Below are positions 56,779 to 64,000 of a stretch of 64,000 bases of DNA, in pieces. The notes under the pieces were generated by a model. It did no database searches, had not been told where the DNA came from, and was given only the letters and a program-made list of their open reading frames with translations. Location of the stretch: positions 3,720,001 through 3,784,000 of the forward strand of contig NZ_CP132339.1 in assembly GCF_030944405.1 (NCBI RefSeq), read 5' to 3'. Source of the DNA: Janthinobacterium sp. J1-1. GTDB taxonomy: Bacteria > Pseudomonadota > Gammaproteobacteria > Burkholderiales > Burkholderiaceae_D. The position numbers were made by a program, and so were the translations under genes. Each line of letters starts with the position of its first letter. Position 1 is the first letter of the stretch.

Positions 56779-58521
56779 GTGGCTTTGAACATCAATGAGT
56801 TTATTTTGCATTTGATGCCGACCGGTACGGACGCTTTTGCCATGCCTCGTGCCAAAAGCACAAACAGTCCGCCAACTTCGGAGTCATGGGATTGCCCGAA
56901 CTGGCCGGTGGACCTCTTTGCCGTCACGGCTGCCCTCATTGATCGTTCCGGGTGCTATACCGAAGCAAGTCCCGATCGCCGCAATCTGGATGCTCATGGG
57001 CGTTACTTGAAAAAAGTTGGAAAGGCCGCCAAGGCTTGGAACGACGATCCGGGAACGCAGCCAAGGTTGGTGTTGAATCTGTGGCGCAATCTGACGAAGA
57101 AACGTGGTGATGTGGAGATCGAGCAGATATGTGGCAGCCCCGAGGTCATCGAAATACTGCTGGCTCTTTTTGCCATCGCTGATGAAACTTGTGCCGGCAT
57201 GGGCTGGGATGTGTCGCAGGCAGAAGCGCCGTCACGGTTTTTTGCGGCTATCGCGATGGGGTGCATGGCGGACAAAAGCTTTGCCACGGAGTTGATGCAT
57301 TATTTGCCGACATCTTTTTGTGTCGCTGTCCCACTAGATAGAGCTGTGGTGCTGCCAAAATCACTGACGCCGTCCGTTGGATGCACAATCAGATCGTTGA
57401 GTCATCACCTCGCGCTTCTTCCCTCCCGGACAGTCATCGCACCGGAATGGATCTGGTCCACTACCGAGCGCGCAACGGCGGACAGGCCGGACCCGAAGTT
57501 GCCCTATGATGTCAGGTTGTTGCTGGTGCCATTCCCGTTTACTGTCGATGGCAATTGCTTCCAGCTGAGCTCACCTCGCACGCCGTTCGGAGATGGTCAC
57601 AAGATGGCGGCTTACTTCCGTCTCGAACAACTGTGGCTAAAGCATGAGGGCAAGCGATTGACTGGTGAGCAAGTGGCCAGTGATTTGATCATTCCACTCG
57701 TCCAGCAGGCCTATATTCATACGGGTCAAATGCCCGATGGCATTGTTTTGCCAGAATGCGCATTGACTTCGGAAATCGCCAAAGAACTGGTCGAGACGCT
57801 GAAGGCCAATGATATCAAGATAGAGTTTTTGATCACCGGCGTGCTGGATATCGATCCAGACACAAAAGCAACTTACAATCGGGCTCAAACGTTTGTTCTT
57901 CGAAAAGGAGAGGGAGCGGTGAAGCGCGAGCAAAACAAGCATCACCGCTGGCGCCTTGATCGCCGCCAGGCCGAGGGTTACGCGCTGGATTTTGACAATG
58001 ACTACGAGAATGATCAGTGGTGGGAAGACATCGATGTCGGCAATCGCCAGCTGCCATTTTTTGGACTGCGCAAAGATATGTCGGTGACGACACTGATCTG
58101 TGAGGACCTGGCGCGGGCCGACCCGGCGATGAGTGTGATCCGCGCCGTGGGCCCTAATCTTGTTATCGCATTATTGATGGATGGGCCGCAGTTGGAAACC
58201 CGGTGGCCCGGGCGCTATGCAACGGTTCTGGCAGATGATCCTGGTTCAGCAGTGTTGAGCTTTACATGTTCGGCCATGGTGGACCGTTCCAATTGGCGCC
58301 AGGCGAGGCCGGCAAGGACCATCGGTCTGATTCGTGACGCAAGTGGCCGTACCCAGGAGGTTCCGCTTCCTCAAGACAGTCTTGGTGTACTATTGACTCT
58401 GGAGTCGGTGAAAAAACATCAAACAACGTTGGATAATCGGTCTGATAACGAAGTCTCTCGTCAATTGAAGCTTCGTCACATGCTGCCGTTGTTTTTGGAT
58501 GAAAAGCCCGCTTGGATATAG
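56779..58521 (+). CDS. Nitrilase-superfamily protein with uncharacterised N-terminal domain
   Basis: 580-residue (from GTG 56779) two-part protein. The C-terminal half from about residue 315 is a carbon-nitrogen hydrolase: Glu in GIVLPECALT (residue 326), a YNRAQTF strand, Lys in QNKHHRWRLD (387) and Cys in TTLICEDLAR (441) make the expected Glu-Lys-Cys triad, followed by VGPNLVIALLMDGPQ and the closing strands. The N-terminal half (about residues 30-290, with LFAVTAALIDRSG and SVGCTIRSLSHHLALLP) matches nothing I can name. DNA is A/T richer than the neighbours, suggesting transfer. The start is uncertain; ATG 56815 and 56842 are alternatives. A nitrilase domain is known fused to reverse transcriptase in UG1/DRT1 defence proteins; a related stand-alone role is inference. 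Confidence 0.8.
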   Translation: MALNINEFILHLMPTGTDAFAMPRAKSTNSPPTSESWDCPNWPVDLFAVTAALIDRSGCYTEASPDRRNLDAHGRYLKKVGKAAKAWNDDPGTQPRLVLNLWRNLTKKRGDVEIEQICGSPEVIEILLALFAIADETCAGMGWDVSQAEAPSRFFAAIAMGCMADKSFATELMHYLPTSFCVAVPLDRAVVLPKSLTPSVGCTIRSLSHHLALLPSRTVIAPEWIWSTTERATADRPDPKLPYDVRLLLVPFPFTVDGNCFQLSSPRTPFGDGHKMAAYFRLEQLWLKHEGKRLTGEQVASDLIIPLVQQAYIHTGQMPDGIVLPECALTSEIAKELVETLKANDIKIEFLITGVLDIDPDTKATYNRAQTFVLRKGEGAVKREQNKHHRWRLDRRQAEGYALDFDNDYENDQWWEDIDVGNRQLPFFGLRKDMSVTTLICEDLARADPAMSVIRAVGPNLVIALLMDGPQLETRWPGRYATVLADDPGSAVLSFTCSAMVDRSNWRQARPARTIGLIRDASGRTQEVPLPQDSLGVLLTLESVKKHQTTLDNRSDNEVSRQLKLRHMLPLFLDEKPAWI

Positions 58522-58531
58522 GAAGATCATC

Positions 58532-58807
58532 ATGAGCAAGATACAAGTTAATTTCAATCTCGGTAGCCGGGGACTCACTGCGGAAGAGAGTGTGGTCGTC
58601 GAAAATGCGAAGGATCTCTTCCGCTCAAGCCTTGAACGCCATGGCAAGAGCGTCGCCGGCCACGTAATTTTTGCCTCCAAATCCAAGGCCGTTGCGGCCT
58701 CGAAATCGGCTGCCAAACCACAAACTGAAGCCACTGGCAAGACTCCGGCCAGTGGTAGTGCTGCTTGGACATCCAATAGAACGACGGCGACAACGCGAAA
58801 GTATTGA
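58532..58807 (+). CDS. Small protein following the nitrilase-like gene
   Basis: 91-residue protein starting MSKIQVNFNLGSRGLTAEES at an ATG 10 nt after the preceding stop, with AGGAAGAT as ribosome site. The N-terminal 55 residues look folded (VENAKDLFRSSLERHGKSVA). The tail from about residue 50 is Ala/Ser/Lys/Thr-rich and probably disordered. No family recognised. Tight spacing implies cotranscription with the nitrilase-like gene, and a partner or accessory role. Bases 58808-58948 hold no gene. Confidence 0.6.
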   Translation: MSKIQVNFNLGSRGLTAEESVVVENAKDLFRSSLERHGKSVAGHVIFASKSKAVAASKSAAKPQTEATGKTPASGSAAWTSNRTTATTRKY

Positions 58808-58948
58808 TACGTACTACGACGGGATGCCGGGCTGTGCTGCATCCAAGCTTGGATACGTTCATTCCGTAGTGACAAGTTGAACGTTTCGAGGAAGCAGTTG
58901 CCAGCCTGATTTTGACGTGACGCCTGAGCGATGGCCGTTCTTCCTGTA

Positions 58949-59797
58949 TCAATACTCGCGGCGGTTCGGCTTGATTTCCTGCAGTATCGTCGTCGAGATC
59001 TCCTCGATCGATTTGGTGGTCGACGACAGCCAGCGTATCCCCTCGCGTTTCATCATTTTTTCCGCCTCGTTGACCTCGTAGCGGCAATTTTCAATCGCCG
59101 CATACTTGCTGCCAGCCCGTCTTTCGTTGCGTATTTCCGACAAACGTTCGGGCGTAATGCTTAATCCAAAAATTTTATTCTTGAATTCATATAAAGCCGA
59201 TGGCAGCTTGTCGCGTTCGAAATCGTCGGGAATCAGCGGATAGTTGGCGGCCTTGATACCGTATTGCATGGCCAGATACAGGCTGGTCGGCGTCTTGCCC
59301 GAGCGCGATACGCCGACCAGGATGACGTCGGCCGAGGACAGGTTTTTATGCGACTGGCCATCGTCGTGCGCCAGCGAATAATTGATCGCCTCGATGCGGT
59401 TCTTGTATTCCTCGCTGTCGACGATATTGTGCGAGCGGCCGATGGTATGGGTCGACATCACGCCCAGTTCCTGCTCCAGCGGCGCCACAAAGGTCTGGAT
59501 CAGGTCCATATGCATGCCGCTGGACTTGCGGATCACGGCCGACAGGTCGGACTTCACCAGGGTCGAAAAGATGATCGGGCGCTGGCCGTCGGCGGCGAAG
59601 GCTTCGTTGATCTTGCGCGCCGCCTCGTAGGCCTTGTCCATGGTGTCGATGAAGGGCAGGCGCACCTGGCGAAAGCGCAATTCGAACTGCGACAGCACGG
59701 AATGGCCGAAGGTCTCGGCGGTGATGCCGGTGCCGTCGGAGACGAAGAAAACGGTGCGGGCCGCCGAGGGCAAGGGGGGGCGTGGTTCGGTTGTCAT
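58949..59797 (-). CDS. ppsR: PEP synthetase regulatory protein PpsR
   Basis: 282-residue bifunctional ADP-dependent kinase and Pi-dependent phosphorylase that switches PpsA off and on. Motifs: [20 protein letters not shown], the P-loop [19 protein letters not shown] (about residues 145-165) and [20 protein letters not shown]. The start ATG at 59797 fits the family; the frame is open further up. It is divergent from its target ppsA, 150 bp apart. Confidence 0.97.
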   Translation of the reverse strand: MTTEPRPPLPSAARTVFFVSDGTGITAETFGHSVLSQFELRFRQVRLPFIDTMDKAYEAARKINEAFAADGQRPIIFSTLVKSDLSAVIRKSSGMHMDLIQTFVAPLEQELGVMSTHTIGRSHNIVDSEEYKNRIEAINYSLAHDDGQSHKNLSSADVILVGVSRSGKTPTSLYLAMQYGIKAANYPLIPDDFERDKLPSALYEFKNKIFGLSITPERLSEIRNERRAGSKYAAIENCRYEVNEAEKMMKREGIRWLSSTTKSIEEISTTILQEIKPNRREY

Positions 59798-59947
59798 GGT
59801 TTTGATATCAAGATTGTGCGTCGTCAATTTGCGCCGCACAAGGTAAAATGGCTGGAACGGTATTGATTGTGCTGCACGACGCCAAGAATAACAAGAAGAC
59901 TGTCTGTGCGCCGCGCCTAAAGGTTTCTAATCAGTAAGGGTGTCATT

Positions 59948-62383
<2,436 letters not shown>

Positions 62384-62403
62384 GCTTTTCACTGGCCCCA
62401 ACG

Positions 62404-62440
62404 AAAAACCCGCTGCCGGCAATGGCAGCGGGTTTTTTTT
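62404..62440 (+). terminator. Terminator of ppsA
   Basis: 10-bp stem ACCCGCTGCC / GGCAGCGGGT with a 6-nt loop, followed by T7. Confidence 0.93.
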
Positions 62441-62517
62441 GGCCCGCACGGCGCCCAGTGATGAGATAGCGCAAGATTTGCTAAAATGGTTTTACTTTCA
62501 CACAGACAGGAGTTGAT

Positions 62518-63030
62518 ATGGCAAGCAAGAAACCAACTGTAAATCCGAAAACTGGCTCGGCAAAAATCGATATCGGCATTTCCGAATCGGACCGCGCGAA
62601 GATCGCGGCAGGCTTGTCGGGCCTGCTGGCCGACAGCTACACCCTGTACCTGATGACCCATAATTTCCATTGGAACGTCAAGGGACCGATGTTCAATACG
62701 CTGCACCTGATGTTCATGACGCAGTACACCGAACAGTGGGGCGCGCTGGACCTGATCGCCGAACGTATCCGCGCGCTGGGCTACCCTGCGCCAGGTACCT
62801 ACAAGCAGTTCGTCGAGCTGGCCTCGATCAAGGAAATCGAAGGCGTGCCGCCGGCGCTGGACATGGTGCGCCATCTGGTCTCGGCCCAGGAAGCGACGGC
62901 CCGCACGGCACGCGCCCTGTTCCCGCTGCTGGAAAAAGCCAATGACCAGCCGACCGCCGATTTGATCACGCAGCGCCTCGACCTGCATGAAAAAACCGCG
63001 TGGATGTTGCGCAGCCTGCTCGAAGAATAA
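62518..63030 (+). CDS. dps: Dps/ferritin-like DNA-protection protein
   Basis: 170-residue protein of the Dps family that stores iron and shields DNA under starvation or oxidative stress. The ferroxidase ligands are visible: [13 protein letters not shown] (His), [23 protein letters not shown] with the Asp and Glu, and a four-helix bundle pattern. A Lys-rich N-terminal tail ([13 protein letters not shown]) could bind DNA. ACAGGAG precedes the ATG; TAAAAT at 62482-62487 is a possible -10. Confidence 0.94.
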   Translation: MASKKPTVNPKTGSAKIDIGISESDRAKIAAGLSGLLADSYTLYLMTHNFHWNVKGPMFNTLHLMFMTQYTEQWGALDLIAERIRALGYPAPGTYKQFVELASIKEIEGVPPALDMVRHLVSAQEATARTARALFPLLEKANDQPTADLITQRLDLHEKTAWMLRSLLEE

Positions 63031-63047
63031 TAGTCTTGAAAGAATGA

Positions 63048-63087
63048 AATTCCGGCTCGCCTATTGACGTGAGCCGGAATTGCTTTA
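63048..63087 (+). terminator. Terminator of dps
   Basis: 11-bp perfect stem AATTCCGGCTC / GAGCCGGAATT (63048-63058 with 63071-63081) followed by GCTTTAG. Confidence 0.65.
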
Positions 63088-63142
63088 GACTGTTACTTAT
63101 AGGTATACAGGCAAGAATAAATATCTGGCAATATTGTGAAGA

Positions 63143-63181
63143 CCCCCGTCACCTATATCGGTCACGGGGGTTTTTATTTTT
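63143..63181 (+). terminator. Second terminator before nfeD
   Basis: Stem CCCCCGT-C-ACC / GGT-C-ACGGGGG followed by TTTTTATTTTT. This strongly isolates dps from the following genes. Confidence 0.88.
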
Positions 63182-63210
63182 CCGCAACGGCTGACTGAAA
63201 GGAAAACATC

Positions 63211-63627
63211 ATGGCCGATTGGATAGGCTGGTTTATCGCGGGTGGGCTGGTATTGATCCTGGAATTATTCAGCGGAACCTTTTATTTGCTGATGATCGCC
63301 ATTGGCATGAGTGCCGGCGCGCTGGCCGCATTGGCCGGCGCAAATGGACCGCTGCAAGGCTTGTGCGCGGCCGTGGTCGGCGTGGTGGCGACCTTGTTAT
63401 TGCGCCGCAGCCGCTTCGGCAAGGCGGCGCGCCGCGATGCGGCCCAGGACCCGAATGTGAATCTCGATATCGGTCAAAGCGTGGCGGTGGCGCATTGGGT
63501 CGATGGCGTGGCGCGCGTGATGTATCGCGGCGCCTTGTGGGATGTGGAATTAATGCCCGGCAGTGATACGCAAGCAGGGCAGTACACCATACGTGCCGTG
63601 CGCGGCAGCCGTTTGATTGTTGGATAA
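63211..63627 (+). CDS. NfeD-family membrane protein
   Basis: 138-residue short NfeD homologue. Two or three transmembrane helices (WIGWFIAGGLVLILELFSG, FYLLMIAIGMSAGALAALAG, GLCAAVVGVVATLLL) are followed by a C-terminal OB-fold (about residues 83-137: VNLDIGQSVAVAHW, ARVMYRGALWDVELMPG). Such proteins work with the stomatin/SPFH protein encoded next, in membrane microdomain or protein quality functions. It lies 16 nt before that gene. Confidence 0.92.
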   Translation: MADWIGWFIAGGLVLILELFSGTFYLLMIAIGMSAGALAALAGANGPLQGLCAAVVGVVATLLLRRSRFGKAARRDAAQDPNVNLDIGQSVAVAHWVDGVARVMYRGALWDVELMPGSDTQAGQYTIRAVRGSRLIVG

Positions 63628-63643
63628 CACTGGAGAGTAAACT

Positions 63644-64000
63644 ATGGAAATTAGCATCGGGAGCGTATCGCTGATCTTGTTATTGCTGGCGCTGGTATTT
63701 GTCTTCAAGACCGTCAATGTCGTGCCGCAGCAGCATGCCTGGGTAGTGGAACGGCTGGGGAAATTTCACGCCGTGCTGGGCCCTGGCCTGAATATCGTGG
63801 TGCCGTTTGTCGACCGCATCGCCTACAAGCATGTGCTCAAGGAGATTCCGCTCGACGTGCCACCGCAGGTGTGCATCACGCGAGACAATACGCAGTTGCA
63901 AGTCGACGGTATTCTGTATTTCCAGATTACCGACGCGATGCGCGCGTCGTATGGTTCATCCAATTACATCGCCGCCATTACCCAATTGGCGCAAACCACC
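63644..64000 (+). CDS. SPFH/stomatin-like membrane protein, cut by window end
   Basis: The first 119 codons of a stomatin/QmcA-type protein are visible. One N-terminal membrane anchor (VSLILLLLALVFVFKTV) is followed by the SPFH (band 7) domain start VVPQQHAWVVERLGKF, GPGLNIVVPFVDRIAY and ITRDNTQLQVDGILYFQITD. It is the usual operon partner of NfeD. The C-terminal part lies beyond the window. Confidence 0.95.
   Translation, partial: MEISIGSVSLILLLLALVFVFKTVNVVPQQHAWVVERLGKFHAVLGPGLNIVVPFVDRIAYKHVLKEIPLDVPPQVCITRDNTQLQVDGILYFQITDAMRASYGSSNYIAAITQLAQTT

Overview
The window is a GC-rich chromosomal segment of a beta-proteobacterium, most likely family Oxalobacteraceae (Janthinobacterium/Massilia/Duganella type). 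This rests on gene order and protein character: smc-zipA-ligA, map divergent from rpsB-tsf-pyrH-frr-uppS-cdsA-dxr-rseP-bamA-skp-lpxD-fabZ-lpxA-lpxB-rnhB, a gcvT-gcvH-gcvP operon behind a tandem glycine riboswitch, and divergent ppsR/ppsA. The genus is an inference; no rRNA or tRNA gene was seen.

Layout. 1-3.3 kb: a Mg2+ P-type ATPase (mgtA, cut by the window start) with an upstream secreted protein, both on the minus strand. 3.7-6.2 kb: an A/T-richer TraB/GumN-family gene and a complete IS3-family insertion sequence. 6.2-9.4 kb: a MarR regulator and an EmrAB-like efflux pair, with the same operator palindrome in front of marR and in front of the pump. 9.5-13.3 kb: a DUF2283 protein, a LysR regulator divergent from a tartrate/D-malate dehydrogenase, and a DctA-type carrier. 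13.3-17.4 kb: a Bcr/CflA exporter, TetR regulator and NTF2-like protein on the minus strand, then small genes of unknown function. 17.5-22.5 kb: the glycine cleavage operon with promoter, riboswitch and terminator. 22.6-24.5 kb: a ClpP-fold protein, a low-complexity hydrophilic protein and a PAP2 phosphatase.

24.6-33.1 kb: smc, zipA, ligA, galU and def; ligA carries an apparent internal duplication. 33.2-38.3 kb, minus strand: a PilZ/YcgR-like protein, then map-glnD-pseudouridine synthase. 38.7-39.4 kb: a TonB-receptor pseudogene stitched from ordered fragments. 39.5-54.6 kb: translation, nucleotide, isoprenoid and outer-membrane genes working as a block. S2, EF-Ts and the recycling factor serve translation. 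UppS, CdsA and Dxr supply lipid carriers and precursors. RseP, BamA and Skp handle envelope stress and barrel assembly. LpxD, FabZ, LpxA and LpxB make lipid A. 54.6-56.6 kb: an rRNA methyltransferase and a class V aminotransferase. 56.8-58.8 kb: an A/T-richer two-gene cassette with a nitrilase-fold enzyme. 58.9-64 kb: ppsR/ppsA, dps, nfeD and the start of a stomatin-like gene.

Two things stand out as possibly undescribed. The first is the 56.8-58.8 kb cassette. Its 580-residue protein has an unassigned N-terminal half and a nitrilase-type C-terminal half with an apparent Glu-Lys-Cys triad, followed by a 91-residue partner. It sits between housekeeping genes and recalls the nitrilase module of reverse-transcriptase defence systems, but no reverse transcriptase is present. 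The second is a pair of 116-133-nt structured elements, between pyrH and frr and between skp and lpxD. They share core motifs, and their closing stems differ by compensatory changes.
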